A stretch of DNA of 64,000 nucleotides. Origin: CAWFKS01 sp963816435. Its GTDB lineage: Bacteria; Pseudomonadota; Alphaproteobacteria; Rhizobiales; Rhizobiaceae. The stretch lies in assembly GCA_963816435.1 (NCBI GenBank), contig CAWFKS010000020.1, positions 124,001 through 188,000 on the forward strand, in the 5' to 3' direction. The notes beneath the pieces were generated by a model, which saw only the letters and a program-made list of their open reading frames with translations, ran no database searches and was not told the DNA's origin. Shown here piece by piece: positions 30,045 through 38,940 of this stretch. A program made the position numbers and the translations under genes. The stretch's first letter is position 1; every line of letters starts with the position of its first letter.

Positions 30045-30683
30045 TCACATCTCGGCGACGTGATCCTCGAGCTCGTTGCGGTCGCCTTCCAGCCGCGGAA
30101 ACTCTCCGGCGAGCATCGCACCCACTTCCGCGATGGCAGCCTCGAAGCCGGCCGCCAGCCTGCCCGCGCCGGCGTTGGCGACCAGCAGTTCGACGACGGC
30201 GTTCCACTTTTCCTGCTTCACCCGCGCGTTGATGCCGGAATCGGCGACCACCTCCGCGTAGCGCTCGGCCATGGACACGAACAGCAGCACGCCGGTGCGG
30301 TTTTCGGTGGAGTGGATGTTGCGCGCCAGGAACTGCGCCACCGCGTTGGCGTGGGCGCGGCGCCAGCAGACGGAGCGCGGCACGAGATGGATCGCAAGTC
30401 CCGGAAACAGCCGCAGCAGCACGAGCGTCGCACCGAAGGCGGCGACCTGTGCGGCGACCAGCACGAGCGGGTGGACGACGACCCAGAAATAGTCGAGCAG
30501 CGCCGCGGCGACGAGGCTGGCGATCATGACCGCTACGGTGACGGCGAAGGCCGCGGCGAAGAAGTAGCTGTCGCTGCGCCGCGCCAGCACGCAGTAGATC
30601 TCGCCCGAGGTCGACTGCTCGGCGTGATGGATCGCTTCGGCGATGCGCTTGTGTTCGGCCTCGGTCAGGATACCCGGCTGCAT
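30045..30683 (-). CDS. TPM-domain membrane protein, short form
   Basis: A 212-residue protein with a TPM domain (TEAEHKRIAEAIHHAEQSTSGEIYCVLARRSDSY and GVLLFVSMAERYAEVVADSGI) interrupted by two to three membrane segments. It is third in the lemA-TPM-TPM cluster, ten bases after the previous gene. GGAGG precedes the ATG at 30683. TPM proteins act with LemA in membrane or photosystem maintenance in other bacteria; here the function is unknown. Confidence 0.85.
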   Translation of the reverse strand: MQPGILTEAEHKRIAEAIHHAEQSTSGEIYCVLARRSDSYFFAAAFAVTVAVMIASLVAAALLDYFWVVVHPLVLVAAQVAAFGATLVLLRLFPGLAIHLVPRSVCWRRAHANAVAQFLARNIHSTENRTGVLLFVSMAERYAEVVADSGINARVKQEKWNAVVELLVANAGAGRLAAGFEAAIAEVGAMLAGEFPRLEGDRNELEDHVAEM

Positions 30684-30693
30684 GCTCCGCCTC

Positions 30694-31524
30694 CTACCAG
30701 CTTCCCGAGGCGCCGCCGCCTCCCGACGAGCCGCCGCCGCCGGAGAACCCGCCGCCGCCCGAAAAGCCGCCGCCACCCCATCCCGAGCCGGATCCGCCGC
30801 TGCGCCGGCCGCTGCTGCCGCCAAAGGCGAAGTCCATGCCGAGCCAGTGGTAGCGCCCCGGGCCTAGCTTGCGCCCGAAGATGCGCGCGCCGAATGCCAT
30901 GCCGAAGCCGCCGAAGAACAGGAAGCCCCAGACGATGAAGAAGATGACCACCGGCCATGTGGATTGGCCGGAACTCTCCTGGTTGCGCTCGCGGCGCGCC
31001 TCCAGCTCCGCACCGTTGCCCTCCAGAACCGTGATGATGTCGTCCACCGCCTTCGAGATGCCGCCCGAATAGTCGCCGGCGCGGAAGGCCGGCACCATGT
31101 CGTCCTCGATGATCAGCTTGGAATGGAGATCGGTCAGCGTGCCTTCCAGCCCGTAGCCGACCTCGATCCTCATGCGCCGGTCCTTGACCGCCACCAGCAG
31201 CAGCACGCCGTTGTTCTCGCCGGCCTGGCCGAGCCCCCAGGCCCGGAACAGCCGGTTGGCATAGGGTTCGATCGCCTCGCCGCCGAGGCTTTCGACGGTG
31301 GCAACGACGATCTGGTCGGACGACTTCTTCTCGTAGGCGGCTAGTTTCTCGGTCAGCGCCGCCTCGGTCTGGGCATCGATGATGCCGGCATTGTCGACCA
31401 CGCGCCCCGTCAGCTTCGGCAGATCCTGCGCGGACGCGGGAGTGCCGCCGGCGATCAGCGCCGCCAGTAGCAACAGCGCGGCGCCGATCAGCCGCAGGCC
31501 GGAGGATTTCGCCAGGTCGGGCAT
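30694..31524 (-). CDS. TPM-domain protein (YgcG-like) with Gly/Ser tail
   Basis: A 276-residue exported membrane protein: signal peptide ending ASA near residue 32, a TPM domain (GRVVDNAGIIDAQTEAALTEKLAAYEKKSSDQIVVATV, RMRIEVGYGLEGTLTD), one C-terminal membrane helix (VVIFFIVWGFLFFGGFGMAFG), then a tail of GGGGFSGGGG-type repeats. This is the usual layout of YgcG proteins encoded beside lemA. The exposed TPM domain sits in the periplasm. Confidence 0.9.
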   Translation of the reverse strand: MPDLAKSSGLRLIGAALLLLAALIAGGTPASAQDLPKLTGRVVDNAGIIDAQTEAALTEKLAAYEKKSSDQIVVATVESLGGEAIEPYANRLFRAWGLGQAGENNGVLLLVAVKDRRMRIEVGYGLEGTLTDLHSKLIIEDDMVPAFRAGDYSGGISKAVDDIITVLEGNGAELEARRERNQESSGQSTWPVVIFFIVWGFLFFGGFGMAFGARIFGRKLGPGRYHWLGMDFAFGGSSGRRSGGSGSGWGGGGFSGGGGFSGGGGSSGGGGASGSW

Positions 31525-31541
31525 CGTCGAGGCCGGCTGCC

Positions 31542-32175
31542 TCAGCCGCCGTCGCCGAAATCGACCTTCGGCGCGTTCATCTTGTCCTGGTCGATGGTGA
31601 AGGTCTCGAACGGCTCGGCGTCGGTGAACCAGATCTTGGCCCAGATCATCGTCGGCATCGTCTTCAGCGCGGTGTTGTAGACCCTCACCGCCTCGATGTA
31701 GTCGCGCCGCGCGACCGCGATGCGGTTTTCGGTTCCCTCGAGCTGCGCCTGCAGCGCCAGGAAGTTCTGGCTGGCCTTGAGGTCGGGATAGTTTTCGGCC
31801 ACGGCCAGGAGCCGCGACAGCGCGCCGGTCAGCTGCGACTGGCTCTCCTGGAACTTCTTGAACTGCTCGGGATCGGTTATCGTGCTGGCGTCGATCTTGA
31901 CCTGCGTCGCCTGCGCGCGCGCCTGGACCACCGCCTCCAGCACTTCCTTCTCGTGCGTGGCGTAGCCCTTCACCGTCTCGACCAGGTTGGGAATGAGGTC
32001 GGCGCGGCGCTGATACTGGTTCAGCACCTCGCTCCACGCCGCCTTGGCGCGCTCCTCGTTGGTGGGGATCGTGTTGAACCCGCAGGCCGACAGCAAGCGG
32101 CAGCAGCGCCGCCAGAACCATGGCAGCCAGAACCGGCCTGCCCCTCGCCGGCCGTTCGAGACTCGTTGCATGCAT
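31542..32175 (-). CDS. lemA: LemA family lipoprotein (one-base frame break in signal peptide)
   Basis: A LemA protein of about 210 residues: lipobox LLSAC (Cys 31), then FNTIPTNEERAKAAWSEVLNQYQRRADLIPNLVETVKGYATHE, the four-helix LemA core. The start MHATSLERPARG and the signal peptide are in one frame and the mature part in the next. The join is near 32093: CCGCTTGCTG minus one T gives LPLLSAC. First gene of lemA-TPM-TPM. Confidence 0.88.
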
Positions 32176-32350
32176 GGTGTGACGCCCCCGGAAATTCGCT
32201 TGACCGGCCGCACAATACCGGCAAAGCCGCGTGAAGAAAACGGCATTGCGCCGGCAGCGGACGGACACGACGACGCTGCTTCATGCCGCGCCTTGGACCG
32301 ACTAGAATGGAACCGGCCAGACTGGACCGGCGCGCAACGGACGAAACGAC

Positions 32351-32596
32351 ATGACGGACGAGGAACGCCGCCGGGAAGCAGAATCGAAGCGCCTGCTGGA
32401 GCGCGTGCGGCGCGATTCGCAGACTTCCTTCTTCAGCCACACGGCCAGTTCGGCGCGCGACCACATGACCGCCAAGGACGCCGACCAGAACGACTGGCCC
32501 GAACTTTGGGGCAAGCGTGTGGGCCGGGCGCTCGCCGCCGTCGCCGCGATCGTGCTGATCGGCTGGCTGTTTTCCTTCCTCACCCGCGGCGGCTGA
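32351..32596 (+). CDS. Small membrane protein of unknown function
   Basis: An 81-residue protein: a charged N-terminal half (EERRREAESKRLLERVRRDS, then DADQNDWPELWGKRVG) and one C-terminal membrane helix (ALAAVAAIVLIGWLFSFL). No known domain is recognised. Its coding character, codon use and three-base gap to pdxY suggest it is real and co-transcribed with pdxY. Orientation suggests a cytoplasmic N-terminus. Confidence 0.7.
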   Translation: MTDEERRREAESKRLLERVRRDSQTSFFSHTASSARDHMTAKDADQNDWPELWGKRVGRALAAVAAIVLIGWLFSFLTRGG

Positions 32597-32599
32597 CAG

Positions 32600-33456
32600 A
32601 TGGAAAGCGCCTCTGCCGCACCGCGCGCTGTCATTGTCGTTTCCAGCCACGTCGTTCGCGGCACGGTCGGAAACCGCGCCGCCGTGTTCGCGCTGGAGAC
32701 GCTGGGCTTCGCCGTCTGGGCGGTGCCGACCGTGACGCTCGCCTGGCATCCCGGGCCACGGGGCCTCGACGCGCATCGTGCCACCCGACGAAGCCTTCGC
32801 TGCCTTGCTCTCCGATCTTGCCGGTTCGCGCTGGCTGGGCGAGGTCGCGGCCGTCGTCAGCGGCTATCTCGGCGCTCCCGCGCAGGCGGACGCGGTCGCC
32901 GGACTGGTCGCGGCGGTAAAGGCGCGCAATCGCGATGCGCTCTATGTCTGCGATCCGGTGATCGGCGATGCCGGCGGCCTTTACGTGCCCGAGGCGACCG
33001 CCGGCGCGATCCGCGACCGGCTGCTGCCGTTGGCCGACGTCGCCACGCCGAACCGTCATGAGCTCGCATGGCTGACCGGGCGCGATACGGCTACGCCGCA
33101 GGCCGCGGCCGAGCGCCGCGCAGGCCGCCGGCCCGGCGACGATGCTGGTCACCTCGGTGCCGGTGCCGGGCGAGAACGCCATCGCCAACCTGCTGGTCGC
33201 CGGAGACAAGGCGCTGCTCGCCGCGCACGGCATGGTCGAGAACGCGCCGAACGGTCCCGGCGACCTTTCCGCCGCGCTCTTCACCGCGCGGCTGCTCGAC
33301 GGCGAGGACCCCGCCACGGCGCTGGAGACGACGACGGCCTCGGTCTACGACGTGCTGGCGCTCGCCGCCGGCCGCGGCGCCGACGAGCTGATGCTGGAGA
33401 CCGACGCGCGAAGCCTCTCGCGGCCGGTGACGTCGATCCGCGTGCGCGCCCTCTAG
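32600..33456 (+). CDS. pdxY: Pyridoxal kinase PdxY (two one-base frame breaks)
   Basis: A ribokinase-fold kinase phosphorylating pyridoxal in the B6 salvage pathway, about 284 residues after correction. Segments: VIVVSSHVVRGTVGNRAAVFALE (substrate loop), YVCDPVIGDAGGLYV, PNRHELAWLTG, TSVPVPGENAIANLLV and the catalytic GPGDLSAALFTARLL with Asp. Frame breaks near 32756 (cccgggccacgg, one G extra before HGASTRIVPPDEAF) and near 33113 (gccgagcgccgcg, one base extra). Confidence 0.87.
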
Positions 33457-33550
33457 AGACTCAGAAAAAGTGGAACCGGTTTTCCTCCGGAATTGCGCGA
33501 AAACGGAACCTGGAGCGGTTCATCGGGTCCGTGAAACGATGAACCGCTCT
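33457..33550. repeat. Palindromic intergenic repeat, copy 2
   Basis: Shares with copy 1 (13.03 kb) the core gaaccggttttcc, tccggaattgcgcgaaaac and the tggagc-ggttc tail. It extends into a second hairpin, AGCGGTTCATCG (33514-33525) with CGATGAACCGCT (33537-33548). It begins at the pdxY stop. The minus-strand AI-2E permease is translated through it, so about 28 C-terminal residues of that protein come from the repeat. Confidence 0.75.
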
Positions 33551-34639
33551 AGCCGTCGGCGGACGGCTCCCGGGCACGAGCCCCGGTTCGGGCTCAGCGT
33601 CGGCCGCCGGCACGGGATGCAGGCCAATCCGCCTGTTGAGGATCTCGACGAGGTTGAAGGTGATGACGATGATCACCGGTCCGAGCACCAGCCCCGACGC
33701 GCCGAACAGCACGATGCCGCCGACGGCGCCGATGAAGGTCACCAGCGTGTGCAGCTTCAGCCGGTTTCCGACCAGCATCGGGTAGAGCAGATTGTCGATG
33801 CCGCCGATGATGATGGCGCCCCAGATGGTCAGCACCGCCGCGCTCACCCACTGCCCCTCGATGACCAGGTAGAGGGCCGCCGGGACCCACACCACGAAGG
33901 CGCCGAGCACCGGCACGATCGCCAGCAGGCCCATGACGAGGCCCCAGAAGACCGGTGTCGGCAGGCCGAGCCACCAGAACATGATGCCGCCGAGCGCCCC
34001 CTGCACGGCGGCGACCAGCACCGTGCCGACCAGCGTGGCGTGCACCGTCTCGGCGACGCGCGACAGGATGTGGCCGGTCTCGTGCGGCTGCAGCGGCGAG
34101 ACGTTCATCAGCGCGTGGATCGCCCGGCGGCGGTCGCGCAGGAAATAGAACAGGATGTAGAAGGTCAAAACGACCGTCAGCACCTGGTTGACCGAACCCA
34201 GCACCAGCGACGTGCTGCGCCGCGTCAGCCACTGGCCGATCGAGGCGAACATCCCGGCCGGGTCGAGCCGCTCGAAAACCCATTGCGCGGCGGCCGAAAC
34301 GCCAGGAAACCGGACGAGCAGGGTGTTGGTGCGCAGGTCGCCGACGACGTGCTCCAGATAGGCTGCGCCGCTGGCGGCGTCGCGCACCAGCTGCTGGACG
34401 ACGAAGACCAGCAGCAGCACCACGACCACGGCCGCGATGCCCGCCGACACCAAGGCGGCGAGGTTGCGGTTCGGCAGCCGCGCCTCGATGCGGCTGTGCA
34501 TCGGCTCCAGCACGACCGCCAGCACCAGCGCCCAGGTGAGTGCCGAGAGAAACGGCAGGGCGAGCAGGTAGCAGAGATAGAGCCCGATCGCGACGGCGAT
34601 CGGCAGCACGAACAGCCTTGGTTGCGCGGCTTCGGCCAT
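33461..34639 (-). CDS. AI-2E-type permease (PerM family)
   Basis: A 392-residue membrane protein of the AI-2E exporter/PerM family with about eight membrane segments and the conserved GTVLVAAVQGALGGIMFWWLG and VWVPAALYLVIEGQW. Many relatives do not move autoinducer-2, so the substrate is open. The ATG at 34639 is selected at the natural N-terminus (MAEAAQPRLFVLPI); the frame is open far upstream but is not conserved. The C-terminal AVHRFTDPMNRSRFRFRAIP and following residues are encoded by the repeat, an odd ending that may have replaced the original stop. Confidence 0.87.
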   Translation of the reverse strand: MAEAAQPRLFVLPIAVAIGLYLCYLLALPFLSALTWALVLAVVLEPMHSRIEARLPNRNLAALVSAGIAAVVVVLLLVFVVQQLVRDAASGAAYLEHVVGDLRTNTLLVRFPGVSAAAQWVFERLDPAGMFASIGQWLTRRSTSLVLGSVNQVLTVVLTFYILFYFLRDRRRAIHALMNVSPLQPHETGHILSRVAETVHATLVGTVLVAAVQGALGGIMFWWLGLPTPVFWGLVMGLLAIVPVLGAFVVWVPAALYLVIEGQWVSAAVLTIWGAIIIGGIDNLLYPMLVGNRLKLHTLVTFIGAVGGIVLFGASGLVLGPVIIVITFNLVEILNRRIGLHPVPAADAEPEPGLVPGSRPPTARAVHRFTDPMNRSRFRFRAIPEENRFHFF

Positions 34640-34995
34640 CTCTCTCGGTGATCCCTCGACCGGCTCGCAGGCGCCCGGCCCGCAAGGCATGGTCGCCTGC
34701 CTGCGAGCGGCAATCAACAGCTGGCGCCATTGCCTCACATGCACTCGCCCGCTGCCCGCGGCCTTGATGTGCCGCAAAAGCCCGGGCGGCTTGATTCCGG
34801 TCAAGGTGCGGCGTCCGCGCCGGCGCTTTACTCGGGCTCTGCCGACCCTCAGCCGGCAGGCGGACATTTCCGGCCGCCGCATCCCGCGTCGGCCTTGTTT
34901 TTTGCCGTATTGCCCGCCGGCGGGGTTGCGGTCGCGCACCGGGGTACCGGACAGTCCCGGCGCCCGACAACAATCACCGCCGAGGACGCCGACAC
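34640..34995. other. Divergent intergenic region, 356 bp
   Basis: No gene is supported here. It separates the AI-2E permease and the kinase fusion, which are divergent. The only site I recognise is the FNR/FixK-type box at 34791-34804, listed separately. Confidence 0.6.
34791..34804. promoter_or_regulatory. FNR/FixK-type box
   Basis: TTGATTCCGGTCAA fits the anaerobox consensus TTGAY-N4-RTCAA exactly. A weaker half-match, TTGATGTGCCGCAA, lies at 34764-34777. The full box is about 190 bp upstream of the kinase fusion, so oxygen-responsive control of that gene or of the divergent permease is possible. Confidence 0.5.
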
Positions 34996-36546
34996 ATGCT
35001 CGTAGACGACCAGAAGGCCGCGATCGCACTCCTGAAGGACCCGGCCACCCATGGCGGCGCCGGGCCGGTGGAGACGGTCGAGACCCACATCTCGCATATC
35101 TTCCTGGTGGGCGAGCGTGCCTACAAGCTGAAGCGCGCGGTGAAGCTGCCTTATGTCGACTTCTCCACGCCCGAACTGCGGCTCGCCGCCTGCGAGAAGG
35201 AGGTCGCGCTCAATTCCGCTACCGCGCCCGGCCTTTATCTCGGCGTGCGCCGCATCGTCCGCGGCGCCGGCGGCGGGCTGAGACTCGCCAACGAGGGCCA
35301 GGGCGAGGGCGAGACGGTCGATTCCGTCGTCGAGATGGTGCGCTTCGACCAGCAGCATCTGCTCGACGGCATGGCCGAAGCCGGCACGCTGACGCCGCGC
35401 CTGATGACGGAGGTCGCGCGCATGGTCGTGCGCTTCCACCGTTCCGCACCTGTCGTCCATGAAGGCGGCGGCGCAGCCAACATCGCCGGCGTGCTCGACA
35501 TCAACGAGGCGGGCTTTGCCACCAGCCATCTGTTCTCCGACGAGGAGACGGCCGACCTGAACGGGCGCTTCCGGGCCGCGCTCGAACGCCACGCGGCCGC
35601 GCTCGACCGGCGCGAAACGGCCGGCCGCGTCCGCCGCTGCCACGGCGACCTGCACCTGCGCAACATCTTCCTGGCGAACGGCGAGCCGCGGCTTTTCGAC
35701 TGCATCGAGTTCAACGACCAGATCGCCACCGTGGACGTGCTCTACGACCTCGCCTTCCTGCTGATGGACCTGTGGTATCGCGGCCTGCCCGAATTCGCCA
35801 ACCTGGTGATGAACCGCTATCTGGACGAGGGCGACGACGAGGACGGGTTCATGCTGCTGCCCTTCCTGATGGCGGTGCGCGCGGCGGTGCGCGCCCACGT
35901 CACCGCAACCCAGATCGAGGAGGACGGAAGCGACGACGAACTGGCGAAAACCGCGCGCTCCTATTTCGAGCTCGCAAGATCGTTGCTTGCCGACGGCACG
36001 CCGCGCCTGGTCGCCATCGGCGGGCTGAGCGGCACCGGCAAGACGACCGTCGCCGAGGCGCTGGCGCCGAAGCTCGGGGTTCCGCCCGGCGCGCGCATCG
36101 TCGAGAGCGACCGCATTCGCAAGGCCATGCACGACGTGCCGGCCGAAACCCGCCTGCCGGACAAGGCCTACCGGCCGGAAGTCTCCGAAAAGGTCTATCG
36201 CGAGGTCGCCTGGCGCACCGGCATGATCCTCTCCGAAGGCGGGACGGTGGTGGCCGACGCCGTCTTCGACAAGGCTGAAAACCGCAAGCGCGTCGAGAAC
36301 GCCGCGCGCGAGCGCGACGTGCCGTTCACCGGCGTCTGGCTGGAGGCGGACCCGACTGTGCTGTGGGAGCGCGTCGGCAGCCGCGCCGTCAGCGCCTCGG
36401 ACGTCACCGTCGACATATTGTCGAGGCAGCTCGAGCGCGAGAACGACCAGACCGACTGGGTCCGTGTCGACGCGGCGCGCGCGCCCGCCAGGATCGTCGA
36501 CGACATTCTCGACATGACGCGCCAGCGGCAGGAGGAGGAAGACTGA
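34996..36546 (+). CDS. APH-like/P-loop kinase fusion (COG2187-COG0645)
   Basis: A 516-residue two-domain protein. Residues 1-330 resemble an aminoglycoside-phosphotransferase fold, with the catalytic RRCHGDLHLRNIF and metal FDCIEFND. Residues 335-516 form a P-loop kinase with Walker A GLSGTGKTT and VESDRIRKAMHD. Such fusions are widespread but their substrate is unknown; antibiotic resistance should not be inferred. In several bacteria they belong to low-oxygen or stress regulons, which fits the FixK-type box upstream. Confidence 0.88.
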   Translation: MLVDDQKAAIALLKDPATHGGAGPVETVETHISHIFLVGERAYKLKRAVKLPYVDFSTPELRLAACEKEVALNSATAPGLYLGVRRIVRGAGGGLRLANEGQGEGETVDSVVEMVRFDQQHLLDGMAEAGTLTPRLMTEVARMVVRFHRSAPVVHEGGGAANIAGVLDINEAGFATSHLFSDEETADLNGRFRAALERHAAALDRRETAGRVRRCHGDLHLRNIFLANGEPRLFDCIEFNDQIATVDVLYDLAFLLMDLWYRGLPEFANLVMNRYLDEGDDEDGFMLLPFLMAVRAAVRAHVTATQIEEDGSDDELAKTARSYFELARSLLADGTPRLVAIGGLSGTGKTTVAEALAPKLGVPPGARIVESDRIRKAMHDVPAETRLPDKAYRPEVSEKVYREVAWRTGMILSEGGTVVADAVFDKAENRKRVENAARERDVPFTGVWLEADPTVLWERVGSRAVSASDVTVDILSRQLERENDQTDWVRVDAARAPARIVDDILDMTRQRQEEED

Positions 36547-36664
36547 TTCCGGCAGCAGGCCCGGCCTTGTCGTGAATCAATCTGGAAACATTCAAAAGTC
36601 ACTATATATGTGTCGGACGAGGCCGCCGGACGGCCAGGCAAACGCGAAGCACGGGAAGGTTCCG

Positions 36665-37051
36665 ATGAGCTACTATTTCAGCAAGACGCTTAACATGCCA
36701 TTCGACGAGGCCGTCGATCACGTCACCGAGGCGCTGGCCGGCAAGGGGTTCGGCGTTCTCACCACCATCGATGTCGCCGCCACGATGAAGAAGAAGCTCG
36801 GCGAGGACATGAAGCCCTACAAGATCCTCGGCGCCTGCAACCCGCAGTTCGCCTGGCGCGCGCTGCAGGCCGAGGACAAGATCGGCACCATGCTGCCGTG
36901 CAACGTCATCGTCACCGAGCAGGAGCCGGGCAAGGTCGAGGTTTCGGCCGTCGATCCCATCGCCTCCATGCAGGCGATCGACAATCCGAGCCTCGGCGAC
37001 ATCGCCGGCAACGTGCGCCTGCTTCTGGAGGAGACGGTGCGCGACCTCTGA
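36665..37051 (+). CDS. DUF302 family protein
   Basis: A 128-residue DUF302 protein (MPFDEAVDHVTEALAGKGFGVLTTIDVAATMKKKLGED, KILGACNPQFAWRALQ, LLPCNVIV-type tail with the invariant PCN). Some relatives bind metal or appear in metal-resistance and redox clusters. GGAAGG precedes the ATG at 36665. An AT-rich stretch (cactatatatgtg, 36600-36612) upstream may hold a promoter. The cytochrome gene follows 22 bp downstream. Confidence 0.86.
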   Translation: MSYYFSKTLNMPFDEAVDHVTEALAGKGFGVLTTIDVAATMKKKLGEDMKPYKILGACNPQFAWRALQAEDKIGTMLPCNVIVTEQEPGKVEVSAVDPIASMQAIDNPSLGDIAGNVRLLLEETVRDL

Positions 37052-37073
37052 CGGTCGCGCACGGTTCGGCCCG

Positions 37074-37424
37074 ATGCTGGCGCGGCTCGCCCTCTTGACC
37101 GGTTTTACCGCCGCGGGACTGGCGCATGCATCGGCCTTCGATGCCGAGAGCGCCTTTCGCGGCCGCAAGCTGGCGGAGGCGAACTGCGAGGTTTGCCACG
37201 CCATCGCGCTGACCGACGCCAGCGTCGAGGACAAGGCCCCGCCGTTCCGCGAGTTGTGGAAGCGACCGGCATTCGCCGAGCTGAGACAGCAACTGCGCGG
37301 GCCGCTGTTCGCGCGCCATCCCGAGATGCCGGACTTCCAGCCGACGGCGGAGCAGGCCGACGATCTCGCCACCTATATCGAAAGCATACAGGTCCGTTCA
37401 AAAGAGGATCAGACCGATGAGTGA
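37074..37424 (+). CDS. Small periplasmic cytochrome c
   Basis: A 116-residue protein with a signal peptide (LARLALLTGFTAAGLAHAS) and one haem site CEVCH (Cys 38, Cys 41, His 42). Met 85 in HPEMPDF is the likely sixth ligand. It ends in a helix typical of class I cytochromes (ADDLATYIESIQ). Its partner is unknown. It overlaps trxC by eight bases, so the two are translationally coupled. Confidence 0.87.
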   Translation: MLARLALLTGFTAAGLAHASAFDAESAFRGRKLAEANCEVCHAIALTDASVEDKAPPFRELWKRPAFAELRQQLRGPLFARHPEMPDFQPTAEQADDLATYIESIQVRSKEDQTDE

Positions 37425-37863
37425 CACCCATGTCGTTTGCTCCGAGTGCGGAGCGACCAACCGCCTGCCGCCGGCGCGCGCCGCCAGCGAGGCCAAGTGC
37501 GGCAAGTGCGGGGAAAAGCTGTTCTCCGGCCATCCGAAGGACGTGACCGCCAGGAACCTCGAGCACCAGATCGCCCGTGGCACCGTGCCGGTCGTCGTCG
37601 ACGTGTGGGCGCCGTGGTGCGGGCCCTGCCGGATGATGGCGCCTGCCTACGAGGCGGCCTCCCAGCAGCTCGAACCCGACGTGCGGCTGGTCAAGCTGAA
37701 CTCCGACGTCGAGCAGCAGATGGCCGCGCAGATGGGCATTCGCGGCATCCCGACGATGATCCTCTACGCCGGCGGCCACGAAGTGGCGCGCACATCGGGC
37801 GCCATGGCGGCCGGGCAGATCGTCAACTGGGTGCGCCAGAACCTCGGCAAGGCCGCGGCCTGA
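37417..37863 (+). CDS. trxC: Thioredoxin 2 (TrxC)
   Basis: A 148-residue zinc-binding thioredoxin. The N-terminal zinc site has Cys 8, 11, 28 and 31; the active site WCGPC has Cys 68 and 71. The fold continues GIRGIPTMILYAGG. TrxC reduces cytoplasmic disulfides and responds to oxidative stress in other bacteria. Start overlaps the cytochrome stop (ATGAGTGA). Confidence 0.95.
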   Translation: MSDTHVVCSECGATNRLPPARAASEAKCGKCGEKLFSGHPKDVTARNLEHQIARGTVPVVVDVWAPWCGPCRMMAPAYEAASQQLEPDVRLVKLNSDVEQQMAAQMGIRGIPTMILYAGGHEVARTSGAMAAGQIVNWVRQNLGKAAA

Positions 37864-37865
37864 GA

Positions 37866-38859
37866 TCATTCCCCGCCGAACGCGGCCTCGAACTCGGCCC
37901 TGAGTTCGGCCTCGCGCTCGGCATAGCGGGCGGAAAAATGCATCGGCACGGCGCGTTTCGCGCCCGCCTGCCGCGCGATCCGCCCGGCCTGCGCGGCGGT
38001 CAGGTGCAGGCGCTCCGCCGCGTGGTGGCGGTCCTCGTCCAGAAAGCCCGCCTCGACGAACAGCGTGTCGGCGTCGCGGGCAAGACGCGTCAGCCGCCGC
38101 GCGTTCTCCTCGGTGAAGGCGAGGTCGGTGGCATAGCAGACGCGCTGCCCCGGCGCCTTTACCAGCGCCCCCGAAGCGAACAGCTCGCCGAGCGTCACAC
38201 GCCGTCCCTCGATCGGCTCGAACACGCGTCCGGCGCGATCGCCGCGCCGCGCGGCGGCCTTCGCCTCGGTCAGCCACGGCCCGACCGGAAGCTCCATCTC
38301 GTCGAGCCGCGCCTTGTGGACGTTGACCCGCACGCTCTCCTGAAGCGCGAAGGCGAGGCTCGCAATGCCGTGGTCGAGCTCCGCCGCCTCGACGCAAAGC
38401 TCCGGCTCGGCGAGCACGGTGCCGGACGAGAAGCTCGGGCGGCTCCGCTTCTCGGCGGCGAAACGCTTCGCGCGCCCGGAACAGGCTGCGCGCGACGAAG
38501 CCATCCTGCCGCCATTCCGACACGTCGAGCCCGAAATCGGGCGAGCCCGGCCCCAACAGGTTCCACGTGTAGGCGGCGAGCTTGGCCGCCACGGCGTCGC
38601 CCAGCCCCGGCGGGCCGACGAGGTTCAGCGTCGTCTCGCGGTAGAGGAACAGCCGCAGCAGCCGGTCGAAGCCGACGAAATGGTCGAGATGCATGTGGCT
38701 GACGAAGACGTGCGTGATCCGCAGCGCCTCGCGCGGCGACAGCGCCGCGATGTCGCCGAGGTCGAACAGCATGGCCCGCCCGCCGAAGCGGAAGTCGAGA
38801 TAGCAGACCGAATCCGAGAACGGATCGTTGAGCAGTCTTGGTTGCACGAGGAGCGGCAC
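37866..38859 (-). CDS. RNase Z-like metallo-beta-lactamase hydrolase (one-base frame break)
   Basis: A metallo-hydrolase of about 330 residues after correction. The metal-binding signature HMHLDHFVGFDR and the later VCYATDLAFTE, DTLFVEAGF and HFSARYAEREAEL match the ribonuclease Z/ElaC group, which trims tRNA 3' ends. Frame break near 38469: gcgcgcgaagcg minus one G joins ARSLFRAR to KRFAAEKRSRPSFSSG. As tRNA-Ala here has an encoded CCA, its role may lie with other RNAs. The enzyme could also act on another substrate. Confidence 0.82.
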
Positions 38860-38940
38860 GCGACGGTCCCGGTTGGAGATCCCACGCGCCGCATATCGCG
38901 CGGCCGGCCGGTGCCGGCAAGCCGGCGGCGGCCCGCCGGC

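Noticed and set aside
34996..36546. Aminoglycoside-resistance gene
   Set aside because: The APH-like fold belongs to a broad fusion family of unknown substrate with no resistance context.
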